Positions 48,633 through 57,446 are shown, numbered from the stretch's first letter. The stretch: 64,000 nucleotides of DNA from Bradyrhizobium lablabi (GCF_900141755.1 NZ_LT670844.1:3100001-3164000), one strand, 5' to 3'. The notes: generated from the letters alone by a model not told the origin. Made by a program: numbers and translations.

Positions 48633-49454
48633 ATGAGCACCACCAAAACAAAGGGAGCAGCACTGATTACCGGCGCTTCCTCCGGCATCGGCGCGATCTA
48701 CGCAGATCGGCTGGCTAAACGCGGCTACGACCTGATCCTGGTCGCCCGCAACCAGAGCCGGCTCGCCGCATTGGCCGACCGGCTGAAAAAAGAGACAGGC
48801 CGCTCGGTCGAGACGATTGCAGCCGATCTCAACGACAAGGCGGATCTTGCCCGGATCGAGACGACGCTGCGCACAAACGCGAGCATTACGCTGTTGGTCA
48901 ACAATGCCGGCGTCGGCGCCGCAGCGCCGCTGCTTAATTCCGACCTCGAGAAGATGGACGAGATGATCCGCCTCAATGTCGGCGCACTGACCCGGCTGAG
49001 CTACGCAGCGGTGCCCGGCTTCGTCGCGCGCGGCGGCGGCACCATCATCAATATCTCTTCGATCGTGGCGATCTCGCCCGAAACGCTCAACGGCGTCTAC
49101 GGCGGCAGCAAAGCGTTCGTATTGGCGTTCAGCCAATCGCTACAGCATGAGCTTGCCCCGAAAGGCATACGGGTGCAGGCGGTCTTGCCCGGCGCGACGG
49201 CGACGGAGTTCTGGGATATCGCCGGCCTGCCGGTTCACAATTTACCCGCCGCGATCGTGATGCGGGCTGAAGACTTGGTCGATGCCGCGCTTGCCGGTCT
49301 CGACCAGGGCGAGATCGTCACCATTCCATCCCTGCCCGACAAGGACGAATGGGATCGGTTCGAGGCAGCTCGCCGCGCGATGTCCGGGAAGCTCTCCAGT
49401 GCTGTGCCGGCGCGCCGATACAACATCGGGCATCCCCAAACTGCAAAAGCATGA
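48633..49454 (+). CDS. SDR family oxidoreductase (GlxA copy 2 partner)
   Basis: This 273-residue SDR starts at the ATG after AAGGAGACAAAG. The cofactor motif is TGASSGIGAIYA (about 14-25), NNAGVG at about 89-94, active Ser in NISSIVAISP and Tyr-x3-Lys in VYGGSKAFV (about 152-160). The C-terminal half after the catalytic core is longer than in the copy 1 partner and includes IVTIPSLPDKDEW. It is of the YqjQ/DltE-like NAD(P) branch rather than a copy of the 46815 gene, so the duplicated regulators control different SDRs. Divergent from GlxA copy 2. Confidence 0.88.
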   Translation: MSTTKTKGAALITGASSGIGAIYADRLAKRGYDLILVARNQSRLAALADRLKKETGRSVETIAADLNDKADLARIETTLRTNASITLLVNNAGVGAAAPLLNSDLEKMDEMIRLNVGALTRLSYAAVPGFVARGGGTIINISSIVAISPETLNGVYGGSKAFVLAFSQSLQHELAPKGIRVQAVLPGATATEFWDIAGLPVHNLPAAIVMRAEDLVDAALAGLDQGEIVTIPSLPDKDEWDRFEAARRAMSGKLSSAVPARRYNIGHPQTAKA

Positions 49455-49516
49455 CCTGGCGTTCGGTAGCGCAATCAGCATCGATTGCGACAAACGTTGC
49501 TTCGGCGAAGCTTGAC

Positions 49517-49945
49517 CTAAACGCCCAAGTCTTCACGGCAAGCTTCGCTGAATCCCCGAAGCACATCGATGTCGTCCCGCGGCCTGTCTTGCGGATTACT
49601 GAAATCCCGGTTCGGAAGGTAGTAGGTTTCGACGATATGCTGCATCACCTGCTCTGCGCTTGCGATGACATCGGCTGGCGCGAGCAGCCGCAATCTCCCG
49701 ACAAGTGCGTAGAGCCGGACAAATTTCGAGGGATCCTCGAGTTCATGGGTGAGCGCATCGGTAAATAGTTTCGAAGCCTCCTCGATGAACTCGCCATAGA
49801 CATGTTCGCGGCGAGCCGCGCGCTGCGCAACGCGTCGGGCACGCTCCTGCGCGTCCTGGCTAAGCCAGGTCGTCGCGAACGAAGCGATCGCGCCGATCCC
49901 CGACCCTGCGAGGGCGGCGATCGCGGATATGTAAGCACCGTTCAT
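49517..49945 (-). CDS. Hypothetical membrane-anchored protein, 142 aa
   Basis: The N-terminus has one hydrophobic segment (MNGAYISAIAALAGSGIGAI…), then a charged helical region (DAQERARRVAQRAARREHVY) and a soluble C-terminal part without a known domain (VMQHIVETYYLPNRDFSNPQ). No signal cleavage site is clear, so it is probably an N-terminal anchor with a cytoplasmic domain. A GAGG site precedes the ATG. The length and codon use are ordinary, supporting a real gene. Confidence 0.65.
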   Translation of the reverse strand: MNGAYISAIAALAGSGIGAIASFATTWLSQDAQERARRVAQRAARREHVYGEFIEEASKLFTDALTHELEDPSKFVRLYALVGRLRLLAPADVIASAEQVMQHIVETYYLPNRDFSNPQDRPRDDIDVLRGFSEACREDLGV

Positions 49946-49981
49946 GACGCCTCGCGATCAGGGCTGGTGGAGCAGCGGTCT

Positions 49982-50095
49982 TCAGAAGAAAAGCAAGGCA
50001 AGCATCGCTAGCGCAGCAACTACGATGCCGACGGCAAGGGTGAGAATGACCGGCACGCGGAGCGGCGTGTAGTCGGACGTTGAGCTTTCACGCAT
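49982..50095 (-). CDS. Small single-pass membrane protein, 37 aa
   Basis: ATG 50095 follows GGGAG (about 9 bases) and encodes 37 residues: a polar N-terminus (MRESSTSDYTPLR) and one strong hydrophobic helix (ILTLAVGIVVAALAMLALLF). The composition and ribosome site fit a genuine small membrane protein. It is same-strand with the 142-aa anchored protein downstream, with 36 bases between. Confidence 0.55.
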   Translation of the reverse strand: MRESSTSDYTPLRVPVILTLAVGIVVAALAMLALLFF

Positions 50096-50157
50096 TGGTC
50101 GGTACTCCCTGGGATCCCCCTCGCGTCGAAGCACTGCGTCGCGCTGCCACAAGCAAA

Positions 50158-50200
50158 CGGCCGGCCTTGGGGAGAGGGACGGAATCCCGCAGGCCGGCCG
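50158..50200. repeat. Hairpin CGGCCGGCCT…AGGCCGGCCG
   Basis: 10-base perfect inverted arms CGGCCGGCCT / AGGCCGGCCG separated by about 23 bases in the 369-base gap before the TetR gene. The gap otherwise holds the TetR operator at 50402-50432 and no convincing gene. Confidence 0.55.
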
Positions 50201-50401
50201 CCGCACCGCGACGCTCGATCTGGGATGGGGGCTAATTTCCCAAACCGGCGCCGTATCACGATGTCCGGACTTGGGTGAGCGCTCCCCAAACCGACCGTCG
50301 CATCGGGAACCCGTAAGCTCCGCGGTTCTTGCCGTCCGAACGCCTCAATGAACCTCCCGCAGCGGTTAATCGGCCTTGCTGGCAGCAATTACCGCTAGCC
50401 A

Positions 50402-50432
50402 TTATATAAACTATACTGTATCGTTTGTATAA
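50402..50432. promoter_or_regulatory. 31-base palindromic operator before the TetR gene
   Basis: A nearly perfect dyad around a central CTGT region, with left arm TTATATAAACTATAC and right arm GTATCGTTTGTATAA; only two pairs break symmetry. It lies 33 bases upstream of the TetR start, with the AAGGAG ribosome site in between. The size and place are typical of a self-repressing TetR operator. Confidence 0.7.
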
Positions 50433-50464
50433 CTCGACGATCAGCTTGGCAAGGAGAATTGCGG

Positions 50465-51145
50465 ATGACGAACGGGGGAATTGCAGTGACCAAACTCCCC
50501 GTCCGGCGGGGCGCGGGTGGCCGGCCCACCCGCGAGGAGGCGGTGCGGCGTGACGCGCGGTTGCTCGACGTTGCAACGACCCTGTTCATGGAGCGAGGTT
50601 TTGACGGCACATCGATCGATGCGGTCGCGGAGGCGGCCGGCGTAAGCAAGCCAACGGTTTATGCGCGTTACCGCGACAAGCGCGATCTGTTCGCGGCCGT
50701 CCTGCGCGGCCGGATTCGAGATTGGCTGGCTCCGCTCTCGGTGGCGGCCGAGGCCCAGGCCACTGATAGCGACCCCAAAAATATCGAAACGACGCTGCAT
50801 GAGCTTAGCCGGCACATGCTCGACCACGCATCGATGCCGGAGTGCGCCACGCTGCAGCGGATTTTGGCGGCGCAGGCCATCCAGTTTCCCGAATTGGCAA
50901 AGCTCGCGCATGAGGATGGTTGGCTGCGCGGTGTGCGGGGCGTAGCAATTCTGCTTCGGTTGTTCGCCGCGCGCGGCGAGATCAAGGCGGACGACCCTGA
51001 ACTCGCAGCCGACCTGTTCCTCAATCTTCTGCTCGGGCACTCCGCGCGCCTCGCCCTCCACGGCATCGCCGACGATCCGGAATTTCTGGAACGGCGAAGG
51101 CGGGCTGTCGTCGAGCTTTTTTTAAACAGCGTGAGAGCGCGCTGA
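50465..51145 (+). CDS. TetR/AcrR-family transcriptional regulator
   Basis: This 226-residue regulator starts at ATG 50465, behind AAGGAG; a TTG at 50459 is less likely. The HTH is TSIDAVAEAAGVSKPTVYAR (about 45-64) then YRDKRDLFAAVL, with an extended basic N-terminal arm (KLPVRRGAGGRPTREEAVRR) that is typical of AcrR-type repressors. The ligand domain contains one of the TetR_C_7-like patterns (ATLQRILAAQAIQFPELAKL). The palindrome at 50402-50432 is its probable operator. No other target gene is adjacent on the + strand, so targets are elsewhere or it controls only itself. Confidence 0.9.
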   Translation: MTNGGIAVTKLPVRRGAGGRPTREEAVRRDARLLDVATTLFMERGFDGTSIDAVAEAAGVSKPTVYARYRDKRDLFAAVLRGRIRDWLAPLSVAAEAQATDSDPKNIETTLHELSRHMLDHASMPECATLQRILAAQAIQFPELAKLAHEDGWLRGVRGVAILLRLFAARGEIKADDPELAADLFLNLLLGHSARLALHGIADDPEFLERRRRAVVELFLNSVRAR

Positions 51146-51172
51146 ATTCGGATAGCCAGTGGCGTTGCCTAA

Positions 51173-51273
51173 AGCATGATCCGGAAAAGTGGGTACCGGT
51201 TTTCCGAAAAGATCATGCTCAAACAAAAAGTTAGAGCGGGATGACGTTTCAAAGAAAAGTCATCACGCTCTAG
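51173..51273. repeat. Rhizobial intergenic repeat (GCATGATCCGGAAAAGTGG type)
   Basis: AAGCATGATCCGGAAAAGTGG…TTTTCCGAAAAGATCATGCT, then AGAGCGGGATGA…TCATCACGCTCT. Copy of the element at 37648-37748. It lies between the converging TetR and GNAT genes. Confidence 0.85.
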
Positions 51274-51283
51274 GGCTCTTGCT

Positions 51284-51898
51284 TCAAACCGCAGCCTCAA
51301 GCGCGATTTGTTGCGCCGCAAGCCGCCAGCTCGCGCAGGGAATTTCCTGCGGTGCGCTATCGAAATGCTTTTCGAAGCGCACCAGCTTCCAGTCGTCCGG
51401 GTTGTGGGTGAAGGCAAAGCCGGATTTGCGGGCGAGCGCAATCATCGCCTCATTGGAGCGCAGCGTATCGCCGAACAGGCGTTTTGCGCCGAACGCCGCG
51501 GCTCGGCATTCCATGTTCGCGAGCAGCACCGATCCGATGCCCTGGCCCTGCCAGCGGTCGTCGATCGAAAGGCCGAATTCGAAACTGTTGGTGTCGGCGT
51601 GGAACGCATAGCGGGCTTCGCCGACGATGGTCTCAAAACCATCGATCGTCATGGTTGCGACGACACTGAAGCGGTCGCCTTCGCCGACATGGGTGAAACG
51701 ATAAAGCTCTCCCTTCGGCAGTTCGCTCATGGCGCCGAGGAAGCGATTGTAGCGGGAGCGGACCGTGAGCGCCCGGAAATAACCCTGCAATGTCTCGGCA
51801 TCGCGCGGCTCGCTAAAGCGCACCGTCAGCGACTTGCCGCTGCGCAGCCGCAGGATATCCGAATGCTGCCGGAGGTCGTTGAGGCGAAGCGCGGTCAT
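51284..51898 (-). CDS. GNAT-family N-acetyltransferase
   Basis: This 204-residue GNAT protein contains the acetyl-CoA-binding motif A (FGLSIDDRWQGQGIGSVLLA, about 108-127; Q-x-x-G-x-G/A) and later ALARKSGFAFTHNPDDW. The N-terminal RSGKSLTVRFSEPRDAETLQ supplies an earlier fold element. It would transfer an acetyl group from acetyl-CoA to a small molecule or protein. The start at ATG 51898 is preferred over upstream frames. It lies leftward downstream of the DUF1127 gene. Confidence 0.85.
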   Translation of the reverse strand: MTALRLNDLRQHSDILRLRSGKSLTVRFSEPRDAETLQGYFRALTVRSRYNRFLGAMSELPKGELYRFTHVGEGDRFSVVATMTIDGFETIVGEARYAFHADTNSFEFGLSIDDRWQGQGIGSVLLANMECRAAAFGAKRLFGDTLRSNEAMIALARKSGFAFTHNPDDWKLVRFEKHFDSAPQEIPCASWRLAAQQIALEAAV

Positions 51899-51985
51899 TG
51901 GAGGCTCACGAAGTTTTCCGAAAGACAGTTCCGAAAGTCGTCGGCCGGCGTCCCCCAAAAGAGGCGACGCCGGCCTGGCTGCTCG

Positions 51986-52189
51986 TTAAGCCCGCCAAAA
52001 CGGCTTTTCGGTCTCGTGAACGATGTCACTCCACGAAAGCCCGACGTCATGCAGGTCGCGTTCGGTCCACTGCGCCAGTTCGCGCCGGCTGCGCTGACGA
52101 TCGCGCCAAGTGTGGAAGATTCCACCGAGCTGCGAGAAAAAGCCCTGGCCATGATGATTTGTCATCGATACATCTGAACAACTGGACAT
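51986..52189 (-). CDS. DUF1127 domain protein
   Basis: This 67-residue protein has the DUF1127 (YjiS-like) core: FHTWRDRQRSRRELAQWTER then DLHDVGLSW (about 25-53), basic and with conserved Arg, Leu and D-L-x-D-[IV]-G. DUF1127 proteins are small RNA-binding-like regulators in alphaproteobacteria, tied to phosphate and stress physiology in Agrobacterium. AGGAG lies just before ATG 52189. It is divergent from the tcuR gene, with about 120 bases between. Confidence 0.85.
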   Translation of the reverse strand: MSSCSDVSMTNHHGQGFFSQLGGIFHTWRDRQRSRRELAQWTERDLHDVGLSWSDIVHETEKPFWRA

Positions 52190-52311
52190 TTTTATCTCCT
52201 AAAGCTAATTTCTTGCCGCTAATATCGGGCTTTTTCGGTCTTTCGACAAACGACACTTTGTACCGCTTCACATGACATAAATTCATGTATCCGGAAGGGA
52301 TGGGCCCCATC

Positions 52312-53211
52312 ATGACCGGCAGATTGCCGTCGCTCAATGGATTGCGCGCGTTCGAGGCTGCCGCCCGGCATTTGAGCTTCACCAATGCCGCGTCCGAGCT
52401 GAATGTCACGCAGACCGCGATCAGCCACCAGATCCGCCGGCTGGAGCAGGAACTGGGGATTCGCCTGTTCGTCCGGCAGAACCGCGCGCTGGCGCTGACG
52501 CCGGAAGCAAAAGACTACCTCCCCGGGGTCCGCGCGGCGTTCAACGATCTGCGGCTTGCCACCGACCGGGTGCTGCGCCGCGACAACGACCATGTGCTGA
52601 CGGTCTCGACACTGGCGTCGCTGGCGGCAAAATGGCTGTTGCCACGGCTCTCCGCGTTCCAGGAAGCGCATCCCGGCATCGACGTCCGCATTACCACCTC
52701 GACCAGCCTGATCGATTTCAAGAGCGGCGATGTCGATGCGGCGATCCGCTACGGCCGCGGGCATTGGCCGGGCCTGCGCGCCGACTGGCTGATGGCCGAC
52801 GAATTGTTCCCGGTCTGCAGCCCGGCATTGCTGACCGGAGAGAAGCCGCTGCGCTGCCCGCAGGACCTCGCCCATCACACGCTATTGCATTCGAGTGGCG
52901 GCTATGACGACGACTGGCGGCTGTGGCTGACCGCCGCCGGGCTGCCGGCGGATATCTCGAAGCAGCCCGGGCTGACCTTCGACCTGATTTTGGTGACGGT
53001 TCAGGCCGCGCTTGACGGGCTCGGGGTCGCGATGGGCCGAACCTCCTATGTCGAGGCCGACATCGCCAAGGGCCGCCTGGTGGTTCCGTTCAAAATCGCG
53101 CTGCCGGCGGACGCCGGATTCTATCTCGTTTCCCCCGAGGCGAGCGCGGACCAGCCCAAGCTCGCGTCCTTTCGGCAATGGCTGAAAGCCTCGTTGCAGA
53201 ACAAAACCTGA
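52312..53211 (+). CDS. tcuR: LysR-type regulator of tricarballylate utilisation
   Basis: This 299-residue LTTR has an N-terminal HTH (LNGLRAFEAAARHLSFTNAA, then SELNVTQTAISHQIRRLEQE) and an effector domain from about residue 92 (LTVSTLASLAAKWLLPRLSA). Sequence is GcvA-like. Three in-frame starts are possible (52285, 52300, 52312); the last gives the conventional LTTR N-terminus. It precedes the tcuC-tcuA-tcuB genes on the same strand, unlike the divergent position of most LTTRs. Assignment as TcuR rests on this neighbourhood. Confidence 0.8.
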   Translation: MTGRLPSLNGLRAFEAAARHLSFTNAASELNVTQTAISHQIRRLEQELGIRLFVRQNRALALTPEAKDYLPGVRAAFNDLRLATDRVLRRDNDHVLTVSTLASLAAKWLLPRLSAFQEAHPGIDVRITTSTSLIDFKSGDVDAAIRYGRGHWPGLRADWLMADELFPVCSPALLTGEKPLRCPQDLAHHTLLHSSGGYDDDWRLWLTAAGLPADISKQPGLTFDLILVTVQAALDGLGVAMGRTSYVEADIAKGRLVVPFKIALPADAGFYLVSPEASADQPKLASFRQWLKASLQNKT

Positions 53212-53365
53212 AAAACCATTCGCGTGCAACGCGGTATCGCCGTTTTGCCGACGTTTTCCGGTTGGTCGCGCCGCGCCGGCATGGCAGATTGAGAAACACA
53301 AATAGAGCAGTGTCGGCTAGCGTGAAGTCTTTCCGCAGAGGCCACGAAACGGGGAGAATTTCACC

Positions 53366-54688
53366 ATGTCGCAGACGTCGACGTCACAACCGCCACAGAT
53401 CAAATCGCGCATCGGCGCCATTCTGCGCGCGACCAGCGGCAATTTCCTCGAGCAGTTCGACTTCTTCCTGTTCGGCTTTTATGCTCCCTATATCGCGAAA
53501 GCGTTCTTTCCGTCGGAGAACGAGACCGCGGCCTTGCTGAATGCGTTCGGCGTGTTCTGGCTCGGCGCGTTGATGCGTCCGGTCGGCGCGATCGTGCTTG
53601 GCGCCTATATCGATCGGATCGGCCGCCGCCTTGGCTTGATCGTCACGCTGGCAATCATGGCGGCTGGCACGGTGGTCATCACGGTCTGCCCGAGCTATGC
53701 CACGATCGGCGTCGCCGCGCCGATCATCGTGCTGATCGGCCGCCTGTTGCAGGGCTTTTCTGCCGGCGTGGAGCTCGGCGGCGTATCGGTCTATCTCTCC
53801 GAGATCGCGACGCCCGGCAACCGGGGCTTCTACACCTCATTCCAGTCCTCCAGCCAGCAGGTCGCGATCTTCGTCGCCGCGGTCATCGGGTACGCGCTAA
53901 ATGAATTGGTGAAGGGGGATGCCGTTACGTTGCTGGGGGGATTAGAAATCGCCAAATGGCGAATTCCGTTCCTGATCGGCTGCCTCATCATTCCCGTTAT
54001 TTTCGTGCTGCGGCGGACACTGGAAGAGACCCCGGCTTTCCTGGCGATGAAGAAACATCCAACTGCCTCGGAAGTGTTTGCTTCAGCGGCGGCGAACTGG
54101 CGCATCATCCTTCTTGGAATGATGCTGGCGGCAATGACCACCGTGACCTTCTATTTCGTCACCGTCTTCACGCCGTCTTTTGGCAAGGAGCTGAAACTCT
54201 CTGCCCAGGATAGCCTGCTGGTTACCCTCCTGGTTGCCGTGACCAACTTCATCTGGAATCCGGTCGGGGGCGCACTGTCTGACCGTGTCGGCCGGAAGCC
54301 GGTGTTGCTGGCAATTACTGGGCTGTCTTTCGTGACCGCCTATCCCGCGCTGCTCTGGCTCACCGCCGCCCCGACTTTCGGCAAGCTGCTGGCGGTCGGA
54401 ATGATGTTTTCGCTCTATTTCGGCGTCTACAGCGGCACGATGCTGGGCGCGCTGGTTGAAATTGTGCCGGCTCACGTCCGCACCACATGCTTCTCGCTGG
54501 CGTTTGCGTTGGCAGCAGCGCTATTCGGCACCTTTACGCCGTTTGCGGCATTAAAGCTGACTGCAATGACTGGCAATAAAGCGTCCCCCGGATTCTGGCT
54601 CATGTGCGCGGCGGCCAGCGGCTTCATCGCCGCCCTCGCCATCTACCGCGGAGGAGCGGTCGAGACCCGCGAAGCCGTCACCGCCTAA
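53366..54688 (+). CDS. tcuC: MFS tricarballylate/citrate:proton symporter
   Basis: This 440-residue permease has twelve membrane helices with MHS-type MFS features: [20 protein letters not shown] (about 24-43), [40 protein letters not shown] (about 124-143) and [17 protein letters not shown] in the second half. It matches the citrate/tricarballylate symporter subgroup (CitA/TcuC). A GGGGAGA site precedes the start. With the adjacent dehydrogenase (tcuA) and Fe-S electron carrier (tcuB) genes, it should import tricarballylate, a rumen and plant tricarboxylate that is toxic because it chelates Mg2+ and inhibits aconitase. Confidence 0.87.
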   Translation: MSQTSTSQPPQIKSRIGAILRATSGNFLEQFDFFLFGFYAPYIAKAFFPSENETAALLNAFGVFWLGALMRPVGAIVLGAYIDRIGRRLGLIVTLAIMAAGTVVITVCPSYATIGVAAPIIVLIGRLLQGFSAGVELGGVSVYLSEIATPGNRGFYTSFQSSSQQVAIFVAAVIGYALNELVKGDAVTLLGGLEIAKWRIPFLIGCLIIPVIFVLRRTLEETPAFLAMKKHPTASEVFASAAANWRIILLGMMLAAMTTVTFYFVTVFTPSFGKELKLSAQDSLLVTLLVAVTNFIWNPVGGALSDRVGRKPVLLAITGLSFVTAYPALLWLTAAPTFGKLLAVGMMFSLYFGVYSGTMLGALVEIVPAHVRTTCFSLAFALAAALFGTFTPFAALKLTAMTGNKASPGFWLMCAAASGFIAALAIYRGGAVETREAVTA

Positions 54689-54764
54689 GCCTGAGGGCCG
54701 GCCGGGCGCCTGCCTGGCCGACCTTCCTGTTTTGATTTCCATGCAAACAAAGCTAACAAGACGC

Positions 54765-56162
54765 ATGGTCGATTTATCCCGTAAATTCGATGTGCTGGTG
54801 ATCGGCGGCGGCAATGCCGCGCTGTGCGCCGCGATCAGCGCGCGGCGCACTGGGGCCTCTGTGCTGGTGCTGGAAGGCGCGCCAAAGTTTTACCGCGGCG
54901 GCAACACCCGCCATACCCGCAATATGCGCTGCGCCCATGATGCGGCGACCGAGATCCTCACCGGGCCCTATACCGAAGAGGAATTCTGGGAAGACCTGTT
55001 GCGCGTCACCGGCGGCCAGACCGACGAGGAACTGGCGCGACACATGATCGCCGAATCGAAGGACATCCTGCACTGGATCGTCGAGCAGGGCGTGCGCTGG
55101 CAACCGTCGCTGGGCGGCACGCTGAGCCTCGGGCGGACCAACTCGTTCTTCCTCGGCGGCGGCCGCGCGATGCTGAATGCGCTCTATCTGACCGCCGAAA
55201 AACTGGGCATTGAGATTCTCTATGACGCCGAGGTGATCGACCTCGAAATCGAGCACGGCATGTTTCTTTCCGCCGTGCTCAAGCAAGGCGACGGTCGCGC
55301 CAAGGCGCGCGCCGCGACGCTCGTTGCCGCCGCCGGAGGTTTTGAGGCCAACATCGAATGGCTCAAGCAATATTGGGGCGAGGCTGCGGACAATTTCCTG
55401 ATCCGCGGCACGCCCTACAACCGCGGGTCTATCCTTAAAATGCTGCTGGCGAACGGGGTGCAGGAGGTCGGCGATCCCACCCAATGCCACGCGGTCGCGA
55501 TCGACGCCCGCGCGCCGAAATTCGACGGCGGCATCATCACGCGACATGATTCGGTCGTGTTCGGCATCGTCGTCAACAAGCACGCCGCGCGGTTCTACGA
55601 CGAGGGCGAGGACATCTGGCCGAAGCGCTACGCCATCTGGGGCCGATTGGTTGCCGCCCAACCCGACCAGATCGCTTACATCATTTTCGACGCCAGTTCG
55701 CGCAACTCGTTCATGCCGACGCTGTTCCCGCCGATCGAAGCCGGCTCGATCGCCGGGCTCGCCGATAAACTCGATCTTAATCCCACGGCGCTGGAAAAAA
55801 CCGTCGCTGAATTCAACGCCGCCGTGCGGCCCGGCACCTTCGATCACACCATCCTCGACGATTGCCGCACCGAAGGGCTGACGCCGCCGAAGACCCATTG
55901 GGCACGAAAAATCGAGACGCCGCCTTTTTATGCCTATCCGGTGCGGCCCGGCATCACCTTCACGTATTTGGGCACCCGCGTGAACAAGCAGGCGCGCATG
56001 GTGATGAAGGACGGCAAGCCCGCCGCCAACATGTTCGCCGCCGGCGAAATCATGGCGGGCAACGTACTCGGCAAGGGCTACGCCGCCGGCATCGGCATGA
56101 CTATCGGCAGCGTGTTCGGCCGAATCGCTGGGCGGGAAGCGGCGCAAAATGCCAAGAATTAG
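54765..56162 (+). CDS. tcuA: FAD-dependent tricarballylate dehydrogenase
   Basis: This 465-residue flavoprotein matches the 467 aa of Salmonella TcuA when started at ATG 54765. It has the FAD dinucleotide motif DVLVIGGGNAALCAAISARR (about 9-28) and a second FAD site at the C-terminus (FAAGEIMAGNVLGKGYAAGI). Substrate-region motifs are GGNTRHTRNMRCAHD (about 46-60). It oxidises tricarballylate to cis-aconitate, which enters the TCA cycle; the reduced flavin is reoxidised by TcuB. Earlier in-frame codons (54732 TTG, 54741 ATG) lack good ribosome sites. It follows tcuC. Confidence 0.88.
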   Translation: MVDLSRKFDVLVIGGGNAALCAAISARRTGASVLVLEGAPKFYRGGNTRHTRNMRCAHDAATEILTGPYTEEEFWEDLLRVTGGQTDEELARHMIAESKDILHWIVEQGVRWQPSLGGTLSLGRTNSFFLGGGRAMLNALYLTAEKLGIEILYDAEVIDLEIEHGMFLSAVLKQGDGRAKARAATLVAAAGGFEANIEWLKQYWGEAADNFLIRGTPYNRGSILKMLLANGVQEVGDPTQCHAVAIDARAPKFDGGIITRHDSVVFGIVVNKHAARFYDEGEDIWPKRYAIWGRLVAAQPDQIAYIIFDASSRNSFMPTLFPPIEAGSIAGLADKLDLNPTALEKTVAEFNAAVRPGTFDHTILDDCRTEGLTPPKTHWARKIETPPFYAYPVRPGITFTYLGTRVNKQARMVMKDGKPAANMFAAGEIMAGNVLGKGYAAGIGMTIGSVFGRIAGREAAQNAKN

Positions 56163-56179
56163 AGAGCGTTTCGGTTCAC

Positions 56180-56371
56180 CTCGCCCCGCTTGCGGGGAGA
56201 GGTCGGATTGCGCCGAGCGATGCCAACGGGTCGCGCGAAATGCGCGCCCGATGACAGGCTCCGCATCGTCCGAAGCAATCCGGGTGAGGGGGAATCTCCG
56301 CGAGCACGGTCCGTGGAGAGTCCCCCTCACCCCAACCCTCTCCCCGCAAGCGGGGAGAGGGAGAACTGGTA
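56180..56371. repeat. Palindromic repeat (CTCTCCCC family) with an apex-inserted module
   Basis: Outer hairpins CCTCGCCCCGCTTGCGGGGAGAGG and CTCTCCCCGCAAGCGGGGAGAG. Between them, a GGATTGC…GCAATCC stem carries at its tip the module in reverse (56222-56263): GCCAACGGGTCGCGCG…GCCCGATGACAGGCTCC. It ends 10 bases before the hydrolase ATG, so it forms the leader of that gene. Confidence 0.75.
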
Positions 56372-56381
56372 GGGAGCAGCC

Positions 56382-57419
56382 ATGACACGCCTTGTCGTTC
56401 TTTCCGCCGCGGCAGTTCTGATGGCCGGGACCGCGGCCAACGCCGCTGACCCGATCGCGCTCCGCGACATGGGCTCGTTCCATGTCGGGGGACGGCTGGT
56501 GGAGATCAGCGGCAAGCCGGTCAAGGAAGTCACGTTTACCGCTGGCGGTGTGCCGGCCAAGGTCGACCCGAACGGGACGTATCAAGTCGAGCAGATGTAC
56601 GTGCAGTATTTTCTGCCCGCCAATGAAACCGGCGCCTTTCCGCTGTTGCTCTGGCATGGCGGCGGGCTGACCGGCGTCACCTACGAAACCACGCCTGATG
56701 GCCGCGAGGGCTGGCTGAATTATTTCCTGCGCAAGGGCTGGAGCGTTTACAATTCGGACGCCGTCGAACGCGGCCGCGCCGGCTGGGCGCAATACCCCGA
56801 CATCTTCAAGGGCGAGCCGGTGTTTCTGACCACCAGCAATCCGTTCGAGCGGTTTCGGATCGGCGACGGCCCCGGATCCTACGATCCCGATCCCGCCAAA
56901 CGCAAGCTGATGCCGGGCAGCCAGTTTCCGAACGAGGGTTACGAGAATTTCGTCAAGCAGAACGTGCCGCGCTGGACCACCACCGACGATGCGGCGATCG
57001 CCGCCTATATCGCCGAGATCGATCGCGTCGGACCGTGCATCATCCTGTTCCACAGCCAGGCCGGCACGTTCGGCTTCAAGGTCGCCCAAGCCCGCCCCGA
57101 CAAGGTCAAGGCGCTGATCGCGATCGAGCCCGCCGGCGTCGGCGATCCCGCCAAGGTAGATGTCCTGAAAAATATCCCGACGCTGTTTGTCTATGGGGAC
57201 TACATCGAACGCGATTCGCGCTGGCCGAAAATCCGCGCCACCGGCATAGCCTTTGCCGACAGCATGAAGGCCGCCGGTGGCACGGTCGACGTCGTCGACC
57301 TGCCGAAAATCGGCATCAAGGGCAATTCGCACATGATGATGATGGACAAGAACAACGCGGAGATCGCCGCGCTGATTCAAACATGGCTGGAAGGCAAGGG
57401 GCTGACGAAAAAGCCCTGA
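56382..57419 (+). CDS. Secreted alpha/beta-hydrolase (esterase-like)
   Basis: This 345-residue exported hydrolase has signal peptide MTRLVVLSAAAVLMAGTAAN, ending A-N-A. The alpha/beta-hydrolase core shows LLLWHGGGLTGVTYETTPDG (about 87-106; oxyanion HGGG), nucleophile Ser in FHSQAGTFGF (about 225; H-S-x-A-G instead of GxSxG), and a final His in GIKGNSHMMM. It resembles carboxylesterase/lipase-type periplasmic proteins. It sits inside the tcu cluster between tcuA and tcuB, so it may release tricarballylate from an ester (such as a fungal toxin or plant ester) in the periplasm. That is inference; this gene is not part of Salmonella tcuRABC. Confidence 0.82.
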   Translation: MTRLVVLSAAAVLMAGTAANAADPIALRDMGSFHVGGRLVEISGKPVKEVTFTAGGVPAKVDPNGTYQVEQMYVQYFLPANETGAFPLLLWHGGGLTGVTYETTPDGREGWLNYFLRKGWSVYNSDAVERGRAGWAQYPDIFKGEPVFLTTSNPFERFRIGDGPGSYDPDPAKRKLMPGSQFPNEGYENFVKQNVPRWTTTDDAAIAAYIAEIDRVGPCIILFHSQAGTFGFKVAQARPDKVKALIAIEPAGVGDPAKVDVLKNIPTLFVYGDYIERDSRWPKIRATGIAFADSMKAAGGTVDVVDLPKIGIKGNSHMMMMDKNNAEIAALIQTWLEGKGLTKKP

Positions 57420-57446
57420 GTCATTTCGAACCGGAAGCGGCGCAAC

